Of a stretch of 36,940 nucleotides of DNA, positions 1-6,312 are shown in pieces. The translations under genes were made by a program, and so were the position numbers. The number at the start of each line of letters is the position of its first letter. Within the stretch, counting starts at the first letter, position 1. The notes under the pieces were generated by a model. The model worked only from the letters and a program-made list of their open reading frames with translations. It ran no database searches and was not told the DNA's origin. Source of the DNA: Coriobacteriia bacterium (lineage in GTDB: Bacteria > Actinomycetota > Coriobacteriia > Coriobacteriales > Eggerthellaceae); contig JAUNEQ010000003.1 in NCBI GenBank assembly GCA_030525445.1, positions 1 to 36,940 on the forward strand, given 5' to 3'.

Positions 1-53
1 ACGCCCAAGTGTCCTTATCGCCGGCACAGCCGCAACATCGATGAAACAATACG

Positions 54-131
54 ATCGTTGCCCAAATCGGTTCGAACAACGGTGGAACGACACAATCGTT
101 GCCCAAATCGCCCCAACAATCGCGGAACGAC
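54..131. repeat. Imperfect 41-bp tandem duplication
   Basis: The 16-mer ATCGTTGCCCAAATCG occurs at 54-69 and again at 95-110. Each copy is followed by a similar tract ending in GGAACGAC (to 91 and 131), giving two imperfect units with a 41-bp period. It lies just beyond the terminator of the aldolase gene at the window edge, so more units may lie outside the window. No coding function is apparent. Confidence 0.55.
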
Positions 132-140
132 TTGAACCCG

Positions 141-178
141 CAGAAAGAAAGAACCGCCGGGGCTCGATACCCCGGCGG
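141..178 (-). terminator. Rho-independent terminator of fba
   Basis: A perfect 9-bp stem (CCGCCGGGG at 154-162, CCCCGGCGG at 170-178) has a 7-nt loop. On the minus strand it is followed by a T-rich run, the complement of AGAAAGAAAGAA at 142-153. It lies 35 bp past the aldolase stop codon. The stem plus U-tract is the textbook intrinsic terminator layout. Confidence 0.8.
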
Positions 179-213
179 CTCGTCTCATGCAACTGGCGTG
201 CAGCGCTTCGCGA

Positions 214-1086
214 TTACGCCCAACCCTTGTCGTTGGAACCGAAGTCGCAGATGAGCTCCTTGGCGCGCTCGACGATGGCTTCGCGGCCCGGCTTCAGGAG
301 CTTGCGCGGGTCGTAGCCCTTGCCCTGCTGATCCTTGCCGGCCTCGACGTACTCGCGTGTGGCCTTGGCGAAGACGACCTGCAGGTCGGTGTTCACGTTG
401 ATCTTGGCGATGCCCATGCCGATGGCCTTCTGCACCATCGGGGTGGGGATGCCGGTGCCGCCGTGCAGGACGAGCGGCAGGTCGCCCACGAGCGCCTTGA
501 TCTCGGACAGGCGGTCGAAGGACAGGCCGGCCCAGTTCTCCGGGTACAGGCCATGGATGTTGCCGATGCCGCAGGCGAGGAAGTCGACGCCGGTGTCGGC
601 GATGGCCTTGCACTGCTGCGGGTCGGCGAGCTCGCCCATGCTGGCAACGCCGTCCTCGACGCCGCCGATGCCGCCAACCTCAGCCTCGACGGAGATGCCC
701 TTGGCGTGCGCGATCTTCACGATCTCGGCCGTGCGCTGCAGGTTCAGGTCGAAGGTCTCCTCGTGGGAGCCGTCGTACATGACGGAGGTGAAGCCGGCGT
801 CAATGCACTTGAAGACGTCTTCATAGGTGCCGTGGTCGAGGTGCATGGCAACCGGAACGGTGATGTTCTTGGCCTCGACGAGTTCGCGCACCATGTCGGC
901 GACGAGCTTGAAGGAAACCTGCCACTTGGCGGCGCCGCTCGTGCACTGGATGATGACGGGCGACTGGGCCTGCTCGGCGGCATCCAGGATGGACGCAGCC
1001 CACTCGAGGTTATTCGTGTTGAAGGCCGGAATGGCGTAGTGGCCCTTCACGGCGGCCTGAAGCATCGGCGCTGCATTTACGAGCAT
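214..1086 (-). CDS. fba: Class II fructose-bisphosphate aldolase
   Basis: A 290-residue TIM-barrel aldolase of the class II (metal-dependent) Fba/KbaY/GatY family. It interconverts fructose-1,6-bisphosphate with dihydroxyacetone phosphate and glyceraldehyde-3-phosphate in cytoplasmic glycolysis and gluconeogenesis. Visible motifs are HLDHG (about 82-86, containing the catalytic Asp and a metal-ligand His), EAEVGGIGG, a metal-binding His in GNIHG, LHGGTGIP, and the phosphate-binding KINVNTDL. The start at 1086 is chosen because it has a strong AGGGAGGT Shine-Dalgarno (1091-1098) and the family's usual N-terminus; the longer frame to 1164 adds unconserved residues. It is monocistronic, ending at an intrinsic terminator. 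Tagatose-bisphosphate aldolase activity cannot be excluded by motif alone. Confidence 0.93.
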   Translation of the reverse strand: MLVNAAPMLQAAVKGHYAIPAFNTNNLEWAASILDAAEQAQSPVIIQCTSGAAKWQVSFKLVADMVRELVEAKNITVPVAMHLDHGTYEDVFKCIDAGFTSVMYDGSHEETFDLNLQRTAEIVKIAHAKGISVEAEVGGIGGVEDGVASMGELADPQQCKAIADTGVDFLACGIGNIHGLYPENWAGLSFDRLSEIKALVGDLPLVLHGGTGIPTPMVQKAIGMGIAKINVNTDLQVVFAKATREYVEAGKDQQGKGYDPRKLLKPGREAIVERAKELICDFGSNDKGWA

Positions 1087-1211
1087 ATATACCTCCCTGA
1101 TAGGTTTTACTGGTTCAATCGTTCGCTCTATCTTACCGCTATGCTCCCTGCGCCGGAGGGACAACTGCCGCTAATTCGAAAATGACGTGGGCGTTCTTCC
1201 CCTCCGAGGGA

Positions 1212-1242
1212 TGAGACAAAGACCCCAGGGGTGTTTGTCTCA
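1212..1242. repeat. 31-bp nested palindrome
   Basis: TGAGACAAA (1212-1220) pairs with TTTGTCTCA (1234-1242), and an inner ACCCC/GGGGT pair (1222-1226, 1228-1232) surrounds a single central base. It sits between two divergent genes, so a terminator role is unlikely. It resembles the other compact palindromic elements in this window in size and symmetry but not in sequence. It could be a regulator site or a short REP-like element. Confidence 0.55.
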
Positions 1243-1367
1243 CACACCAGCCCTCCATAAACCAACAGTGTTCGAGTTCTGGGGATATTCCGGCACCGTG
1301 AAGGATGTTATCCTAGCCCGCCGTGACTTCAAAAAGGGATAGGAAACGGAATAGGAAGGCTGGGGCT

Positions 1368-1457
1368 ATGACTGCAATCAGCATGGAAGAGTACGAGGTT
1401 CTGCAGGAAATCCTGGGCTGGGCAGAAAATTCCAGCGCCAACGGAGAAAGCAACTAA
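1368..1457 (+). CDS. Possible small protein upstream of hslO
   Basis: A 29-codon ORF starting ATG ACT GCA and ending TAA, preceded by AGGAAGG (1353-1359) at a normal 8-nt spacing. The predicted peptide is acidic and Glu/Asn/Ser-rich, starting MTAISMEEYEVLQ; no membrane segment or known motif is seen. It ends 47 bp before the Hsp33 start on the same strand, so it would be co-transcribed with hslO. It may be a real small protein, a leader peptide, or chance; only the ribosome-binding site supports it. Confidence 0.3.
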   Translation: MTAISMEEYEVLQEILGWAENSSANGESN

Positions 1458-1504
1458 GGCGAGAACCGGCAATACGGGGAATGCGGTTCGAGGAGGCGCG
1501 CCAC

Positions 1505-2428
1505 ATGCCAAATGGCATCATCGACTTCAACGAACTCCAGCAGGAACGCCATGACCATCTGGTGCGCGGCATCGCCGCCGATGGCATGATCCGCGCATTC
1601 GCCGTCACATCGCGTGAGACCGTGCAGGCCGCTCGCGACAACCACCACACGAGCCCCGTCGCGACCGCCGCGTTGGGGCGTTTGCTTATCGGCGGCCAAC
1701 TCATGGGAGCCATGATGAAAAATCCCGAAGAACTCATCACGCTCACCGTGCGCGGCGACGGCCCTCTGGGCGGCATGACCGTGACGGCCGATGCCGCAGG
1801 GCACGTGAAGGGATTCGCGAACCATCCAAACATCTGGCTGCCGCTGAATGGGCTGAAGAAGCTCGATGTGGGCGGCGCCGTGGGCGCGGGCACCCTTTCC
1901 GTGGTGCACGACCTTCCCCGCACCGAACCCTATATGAGCCAGGTCGAGCTCGTCAGCGGCGAGATTGGCGACGACCTCACCTCGTATTTCGTGATGAGCG
2001 ACCAGATTCCCACCTCGGTGGGGCTCGGCGTGCTCGTCGATCGCGACCTTTCCGTGAAACAGGCAGGCGGGTTCATCATCCAGCTCATGCCCGGCCACTA
2101 CGAGTACCTCGTGGACGACCTCGAGGCGAACCTTTCGGACGTGAAATCCGTGACCGCGATGCTCGACGAGGGCATGTCCCCCACAACCATGTTGCAGCAC
2201 CTGCTGCGCGGCATGGAATTCGAGGTGCTCGAGACGCGGCCGGTGAGCTTCCATTGCGGCTGCAACACCGAACGCGCCGCGCGCGTCATGCTCGCTTTGG
2301 GCGCCGAAGACCTGCAGGACATGATCGACAAAGGCGAAACAGCCGAGGCGTACTGCCATTTCTGCAGCAAGCGCCACACGTTCACGCCCGACCAGCTGAG
2401 CGAATTGCTCGCCGCAGCGCGGGGCTAA
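1505..2428 (+). CDS. hslO: Hsp33 redox-regulated chaperone
   Basis: A 307-residue Hsp33-family protein, a cytoplasmic holdase that is kept inactive by a zinc-thiolate centre and is activated by oxidation plus unfolding. The C-terminal redox switch is visible as a CGC pair (HCGCNTE) and a CHFC pair about 30 residues later, the canonical CxC...CxxC arrangement. The N-terminal domain carries family-like blocks such as RGDGPLGG and GHVKGFANHP. The start at 1505 is chosen because AGGAGG (1491-1496) is ideally spaced; a start at 1481 would overlap this site. Its presence suits an oxygen-sensitive organism rich in Fe-S enzymes. A palindromic repeat follows the stop codon. Confidence 0.93.
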   Translation: MPNGIIDFNELQQERHDHLVRGIAADGMIRAFAVTSRETVQAARDNHHTSPVATAALGRLLIGGQLMGAMMKNPEELITLTVRGDGPLGGMTVTADAAGHVKGFANHPNIWLPLNGLKKLDVGGAVGAGTLSVVHDLPRTEPYMSQVELVSGEIGDDLTSYFVMSDQIPTSVGLGVLVDRDLSVKQAGGFIIQLMPGHYEYLVDDLEANLSDVKSVTAMLDEGMSPTTMLQHLLRGMEFEVLETRPVSFHCGCNTERAARVMLALGAEDLQDMIDKGETAEAYCHFCSKRHTFTPDQLSELLAAARG

Positions 2429-2434
2429 ACCTCG

Positions 2435-2465
2435 TGAACCAAAAGGGACTGCCCCCTTTGGTTCA
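2435..2465. repeat. Palindromic repeat family A, copy 1
   Basis: TGAACCAAAAGGG (2435-2447) faces CCCCTTTGGTTCA (2453-2465) with one mismatch. Its sequence matches three other copies in the window (9350-9376, 29079-29105, 33161-33187), whose consensus arms are AACCAAAGGGGAC and GTCCCCTTTGGTT. It lies between the convergent hslO and histidine-phosphatase genes and could serve as a terminator for both, though it lacks a U-tract. It is probably a REP/MITE-type repeat. Confidence 0.7.
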
Positions 2466-2495
2466 ACCGGCCAGGATCGGGAATCTCGCGGCCGC

Positions 2496-3101
2496 TCACT
2501 CCATCACGTGGAGCACGAAGGGAGCGCCTTCGGCCATCGACACCCGCACGCGGCGGCTGCCGCAGTTGTCCACGAGCCAGTCGTAGTAATCGCGCTCTTC
2601 GCTGGCCAGCCGATACAGCGAGGCCATCATCGTGCCGCCGTGGGCAACCAAGATAATGCGCCGCTCGCCACGAGCGTACGCTTGCCGGCACAGCGTTTCC
2701 ACGGCCGCGCACATGCGGTCGGCAAACTCGTCGCGCGACTCGCCGCCCGGGCATCGGCCGGCGCACCCGCCATCCCGCCACGCGCGGTACTCTTCGTCAT
2801 CGGCCAGCTCTTCGGGGCTATGCCCGCCAAACCGGCCGAAGCTCCGCTCCTCCACGCCAGGCACGACCACCTGATGGGCATTCGGAAACATGATGGCCGC
2901 CGTCTGCCGGGCACGTTGCATCTTCGACACATACACGAGCGGCACGTCGGGCTGCACGCCCGCCTGCCTGGCCTGCTCACGGCCTTCGGGGCTCAACGGT
3001 TCATCGAGGGCACCCACATGGCGACCCAACGCATTGCCCGGGGTCTGCCCATGGCGAATGAAGAGGAGTTCGAGCCCGTCGTCACGCAGCGTTTCCGCCA
3101 T
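2496..3101 (-). CDS. Histidine phosphatase family protein (phosphoglycerate mutase-like)
   Basis: A 201-residue protein of the histidine phosphatase (branch 1) superfamily. The RHG motif with its phospho-accepting His is at FIRHGQT (about 14-20), and a second conserved His is in LVAHGG. Its substrate cannot be read from the motifs: such proteins include phosphoglycerate mutases, alpha-ribazole phosphatases and broad phosphatases. The start at 3101 lies 1 nt from the stop of the upstream MerR gene and is preceded by GGGGTGAG, so the two are translationally coupled; the longer frame to 3188 only runs back into merR. Coupling suggests it shares the MerR regulator's stimulus. Confidence 0.82.
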   Translation of the reverse strand: MAETLRDDGLELLFIRHGQTPGNALGRHVGALDEPLSPEGREQARQAGVQPDVPLVYVSKMQRARQTAAIMFPNAHQVVVPGVEERSFGRFGGHSPEELADDEEYRAWRDGGCAGRCPGGESRDEFADRMCAAVETLCRQAYARGERRIILVAHGGTMMASLYRLASEERDYYDWLVDNCGSRRVRVSMAEGAPFVLHVME

Positions 3102-3102
3102 A

Positions 3103-3552
3103 TCAGAGCTCACCCCGCAGTCGCTCCGCCGCTTCGCGTAATTCGGGCGGAATCTGGTCAAGAGGAACATCGCGAACCGCAGACTCATCTCCCGCCGCCA
3201 ACGCGGTTTCGTAATACCAGCACTTGAAGGAAAGCACGTCTTCGACCTGCTTCATCTCGCGAATCTGGGCGCGCAAGGCTTCGCGGCGTTCCTGGAAGAG
3301 CGCCAGGCGCTCGGCAAGCGACTCGTCGCCGCGCGCCACCATATCCATGAATCGCTTGATGTCCTTGATGGAAAGCCCCGATTGCTTCAGGCAGCCGATA
3401 ACCCGGCACGCCTCGAGCTCTTGCTCGCCGAACAGCCGCTGCCCGCCCTCGCTGCGACCCAAGGTGGGAAGTAGGCCTTCGCTCTCGTAATAGCGAAGGG
3501 TCGACGCAGGCACGCCCAGAATCTTCGAAGCCTCGCCCACGGTATACGTCAT
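3103..3552 (-). CDS. MerR-family regulator, NmlR/AdhR-like
   Basis: A 149-residue transcription factor with an N-terminal winged MerR helix-turn-helix (YTVGEASKILGVPASTLRYY, about 3-22), a wing ending near GGQRLF, and a C-terminal dimerisation coiled coil (about 80-115). Cys54 in the segment VIGCLKQSGLSI falls where NmlR/AdhR-type regulators keep a reactive thiol, so sensing of aldehydes or other electrophiles is a reasonable inference. It is divergent from the alpha/beta hydrolase at 3664. The intergenic region contains a perfect palindrome inside a 19-bp promoter spacer, the hallmark MerR target. GGAGG precedes its ATG. A similar promoter before the aldo/keto reductase at 25654 may be a second target. 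Confidence 0.87.
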   Translation of the reverse strand: MTYTVGEASKILGVPASTLRYYESEGLLPTLGRSEGGQRLFGEQELEACRVIGCLKQSGLSIKDIKRFMDMVARGDESLAERLALFQERREALRAQIREMKQVEDVLSFKCWYYETALAAGDESAVRDVPLDQIPPELREAAERLRGEL

Positions 3553-3580
3553 GGTTCCTCCATACCCAGAAAATATGCTC

Positions 3581-3611
3581 TTGACTTAAAGTTAACTTTA
3601 ACTTTTATCTT
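3581..3611 (+). promoter_or_regulatory. MerR-type promoter with palindromic operator
   Basis: The -35 is TTGACT (3581-3586) and the -10 is TATCTT (3606-3611), separated by exactly 19 bp. This is the overlong spacer that MerR-family activators compensate for by untwisting DNA. Within the spacer lies a perfect 16-bp palindrome, TTAAAGTTAACTTTAA (3586-3601). It drives the plus-strand alpha/beta hydrolase and sits about 30 bp from the divergent merR start, so it probably also controls merR. Nearly the same layout recurs at 25588-25618. Confidence 0.85.
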
Positions 3612-3663
3612 ATAGGCAAGCTTACGAACCAACCGGATTCTTGTCAATGCGAAAGGATTCAAA

Positions 3664-4638
3664 ATGCAGGAAGAACAACTCGAACTCGTGCAGGAATGGG
3701 ACAAGGTTTTCCCGCAAAACGAAGCGGTCGACCACTGCAAGGTCACGTTCCACAACCGATACGGCATCACGCTTGCCGCCGATCTTTACAAGCCGAAGGG
3801 CGCCGAGGGCAAGCTTGCCGCGCTGGCCGTTTCCGGCCCGTTCGGCGCGGTGAAGGAGCAGTCGAGCGGCCTGTATGCCCAGGAAATGGCGTCGCGCGGG
3901 TTCCTTGCCCTGGCATTCGACCCGTCGTTCACCGGCGAATCGGGTGGCCAGCCGCGCCGCATGGCCTCCCCCGACATCAACACCGAGGACTTCATGGCGG
4001 CCGTCGACTACCTGTCGTGCCGCGATGACGTCGACGCAAATCGCATCGGTCTCATCGGCATTTGCGGATGGGGCGGCATGGCCATCAACGCCGCGAGCAT
4101 GGACACGCGCGTGAAGGCAACGGTGGCCTCCACGATGTACGACATGACCCGCGTCTCCCGCGAGGGCTATTTCGGCAGCTCGGATACCGAGGATGCCCGC
4201 TACGAGCAGCGCGTAGCGATGTGCGCCCAGCGCACCGCCGACTACGCCTCGGGCGAATACGTGCGCGCCGGCGGCGTCGTCGACCCGCTGCCCGAGGATG
4301 CCCCGTGGTTCGTGAAGGATTACCACGCGTACTACAAAACCCCGCGCGGCTATCACGAGCGCTCCGGCAACTCCACCGACGGCTGGAATGCAACCGGCAC
4401 CCAGACCTTCATGGATATGCCCATCCTCTCGCACGCGGACGAAATCCGCAGCGCCGTGCTGCTCGTCCATGGCGAGAAGGCGCACTCCCGCTACTTCAGC
4501 GAAGGTGCTTTCGAGCTGCTGAAGGGCGACAACAAGGAGCTCATGATCATTCCGGGCGCCACCCACGTCGACCTGTACGACAACTACGCCTGCATTCCGT
4601 TCGACAAGCTGGAGAGCTTCTTCAACGAGAACCTGTAA
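3664..4638 (+). CDS. Alpha/beta hydrolase (dienelactone hydrolase-like)
   Basis: A 324-residue cytoplasmic alpha/beta-hydrolase-fold protein. The nucleophile elbow reads GICGWGG (about 140-146), so the nucleophile appears to be Cys rather than Ser, as in dienelactone hydrolases and YcjY-type enzymes. The catalytic His is likely in PGATHVDLYD near residue 300, and the acid residue near LLVHGEKAHS. AAGGA (3653-3657) precedes the ATG. It lies behind a MerR promoter, so induction by an electrophile sensed by the divergent regulator is probable, and a role in detoxifying reactive carbonyl or lactone compounds can be inferred. The substrate is unknown. Confidence 0.82.
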   Translation: MQEEQLELVQEWDKVFPQNEAVDHCKVTFHNRYGITLAADLYKPKGAEGKLAALAVSGPFGAVKEQSSGLYAQEMASRGFLALAFDPSFTGESGGQPRRMASPDINTEDFMAAVDYLSCRDDVDANRIGLIGICGWGGMAINAASMDTRVKATVASTMYDMTRVSREGYFGSSDTEDARYEQRVAMCAQRTADYASGEYVRAGGVVDPLPEDAPWFVKDYHAYYKTPRGYHERSGNSTDGWNATGTQTFMDMPILSHADEIRSAVLLVHGEKAHSRYFSEGAFELLKGDNKELMIIPGATHVDLYDNYACIPFDKLESFFNENL

Positions 4639-4703
4639 TCACACATACCCACCCCTGGGTCGCAGCCTTCCCCATCCCCATATCCCTGTTTGCTGCGGCC
4701 CCC

Positions 4704-4822
4704 TTCGATGATCGGTGGCGGGTGGGACAGAATGCCCCGCAGCATATGGGACAGTGTGGCAGGGGGTCACGCTGTCCCATATGCTGCGGGGCATTCTGTC
4801 CCACCCGCCACCGATCATCGAA
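4704..4822. repeat. Palindromic repeat family B, copy 1 (51-bp perfect arms)
   Basis: Two perfect 51-bp inverted arms (4704-4754 and 4772-4822) flank a 17-nt centre. The core of each arm, GTGGGACAGAATGCCCC followed by GCAGCATATGGGACAG, recurs at 31083-31198 with one base changed. It lies between the convergent alpha/beta hydrolase and hydF, and the hydF stop codon (4815-4817) is inside the right arm. The transcript would form a very stable hairpin that could end both transcripts. No transposase is nearby, so it looks like a non-autonomous MITE/REP-type element. Confidence 0.88.
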
Positions 4823-6080
4823 AGGGTTGTAAGCTACGGTCGAGGATGCCATGCATGTGGGCGATGGCGATGCCGTAGTTCACGATGGGCACGCCGGCGG
4901 CTTCGGCCAGCTGCATGCGGTAGCGCATCTCGCGCGCATTCAGCATGCAGCCCCCACAATGAACCACCAAGGCATAGGGGGAAAGGTCATCCGGGAATTC
5001 CCCGCCCGAGGTGAAGTCGAACACCGGGTTCGCCCCGCAATGGGCGCGAATCCACGCCGGCATCTTCACCGTGCCGATGTCCTCGCATTGGCGATGATGA
5101 GTGCACCCTTCGGAAATGAGCACACGGTCACCATCCTCCAACGTGCCGATAGCCTGTGCGCCACGCGCGAACGGCGTGAGCTCGCCTTTGTAGCGCGCCA
5201 TGAGGATGGAAAACGACGTCAGCGGCAGATCCTCTGGAACGATGCGCGCTACCTGCGCAAACGCCTGGGAATCGGTAATCACGATGCGTGGCGGCCGGGC
5301 GCAGGCGTCCAGTACGCCCGATAGCTCTTCCGGTTGGCACACCATGGCCGATGCGTGCGCATCGAGTACATCGCGCAACACCATCTGCTGCGGCAAGATG
5401 ATGCGCCCCTTCGGAGCCGAGGCATCGATGGGCACCACGAGCACGACGGTGTCTCCGGGGGAAAGCAAGTCGGCGACAAGATGCTTTTCCGGCTCGGCAT
5501 CTTGTGCCAGCCGGCCAATGAGCTCCTTGAGTTCGTGGATGTTCGTGCCGGTGAGCGCGCTTACGGGGATTGAATGCGGGAAGAGGTCCCTCGACTTCGC
5601 GGCTTCGCCGCTCCGCTCGGGATGACAAGGGGAGGGCGTCTCGGTGCCCCGCTCGGGATGGCATTGGGCGATGTCGCATTTGTTTTCCGCAACCACAAAG
5701 GGGATGCCGCGGGTGTGGAACAGCGCCACGAGCTCCTCTTCCGCGGGAAGGAGGTCGCGCCCCGCTTCGGTCACCAGCACGGCGATATCGCACTTGCGCA
5801 ACACGCGGCGGGCGCGCTCGACGCGCATCTCGCCCAGACCGCCCGCATCGTCAATACCCGGCGTGTCGATGATGACCACCGGCCCGATAGGCAGCAGCTC
5901 CATCGCCTTCTGCACCGGGTCGGTCGTCGTTCCCTTCACGTCCGACACCACGGCCAGATCTTGACCGGTCACGGCATTCACCAGGCTCGACTTGCCCACA
6001 TTGCGCAGCCCGAAAAACCCGATATGCACCCGCTCGCCCGAAGGAACAGCGTTTAAACCAGCCACCTTTTCACCTTTCAT
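4815..6080 (-). CDS. hydF: [FeFe]-hydrogenase maturation GTPase HydF, with in-frame repeat insertion
   Basis: HydF is the scaffold GTPase that carries the 2Fe precursor of the H-cluster and delivers it to HydA. In this 421-residue protein the G1 loop is GLRNVGKSS (24-32), G2 GTTTDP, G3 DTPGIDD, G4 NKCD (133-136) and G5 SALTG (174-178). The C-terminal cluster site is C326xH...H374-C375xxC378. Between G4 and G5 an extra tract of about 30 residues (139-170), with two CHPER motifs, is encoded by a palindromic repeat at 5583-5661; the frame stays open. The start is ATG 6080; a GTG at 6065 preceded by AAAGGTG is an alternative. It is the last gene of the hydrogenase block, 232 bp after hydG, and its stop lies inside repeat B. 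Whether it still works is unknown. Confidence 0.92.
   Translation of the reverse strand: MKGEKVAGLNAVPSGERVHIGFFGLRNVGKSSLVNAVTGQDLAVVSDVKGTTTDPVQKAMELLPIGPVVIIDTPGIDDAGGLGEMRVERARRVLRKCDIAVLVTEAGRDLLPAEEELVALFHTRGIPFVVAENKCDIAQCHPERGTETPSPCHPERSGEAAKSRDLFPHSIPVSALTGTNIHELKELIGRLAQDAEPEKHLVADLLSPGDTVVLVVPIDASAPKGRIILPQQMVLRDVLDAHASAMVCQPEELSGVLDACARPPRIVITDSQAFAQVARIVPEDLPLTSFSILMARYKGELTPFARGAQAIGTLEDGDRVLISEGCTHHRQCEDIGTVKMPAWIRAHCGANPVFDFTSGGEFPDDLSPYALVVHCGGCMLNAREMRYRMQLAEAAGVPIVNYGIAIAHMHGILDRSLQPFR
5583..5661. repeat. Repeat family C half-element inside hydF
   Basis: 5583-5628 (GAGGTCCCTCGACT ... CGCTCGGGATGACAA) is one half of the palindrome seen complete at 7841-7937 and 25427-25542. 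A further short arm copy, CGCTCGGGATGGCA, follows at 5649-5662. On the coding strand it translates to peptides with the CHPERSG...SRDL signature, the kind of peptide seen when such repeats are read through. It adds codons in frame within the HydF G domain. Confidence 0.8.
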
Positions 6081-6312
6081 CCGTTTTTGCGCCACAAAAA
6101 TGCGTTTCTGGACACTCGGGGGATCGCCGCGAACCGAACTCCATCGATTTATTGCGACATTATGTACTCTATGTCGTATTTCAGGCCCTTGTTGACAGCC
6201 TGCAACACTTCGCGAGCCTCCCATAATCGCTGTTTTAGTCTCCATCCCGTCCAAAAACGGCTTTTTGTGACAGTTTTCCTCCTCTTTTTGAAAAGCAGCC
6301 CTCCGCAACGCC
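6081..6312. other. hydG-hydF spacer
   Basis: This 232-bp gap is large for the block and could hold a separate hydF promoter. It contains a dyad, CGACAT (6155-6160) and ATGTCG (6171-6176), about 75 bp upstream of the hydF start on the coding strand. The hydF frame is open through the gap up to 6335, but the residues it would add are not HydF-like. No convincing -35/-10 pair or terminator was found. Confidence 0.35.

Larger units (their letters stand above)
1087..1504. other. Divergent fba/hslO intergenic region
   Basis: About 420 bp separate the divergent aldolase and Hsp33 genes. The stretch holds the fba ribosome-binding site, a 31-bp palindrome at 1212-1242, and a 29-codon ORF at 1368-1457. 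AT-richer tracts such as TATCTTA at 1129-1135 and TTATCC at 1308-1313 could be -10 elements for fba (minus) and hslO (plus), but no convincing -35 partners were found. Nothing else is recognised. Confidence 0.5.

Noticed and set aside
5583-5661. HydF insertion as a frameshift or assembly error
   Set aside because: The reading frame and all motifs continue on both sides, and the inserted DNA matches a repeat found elsewhere in the window.
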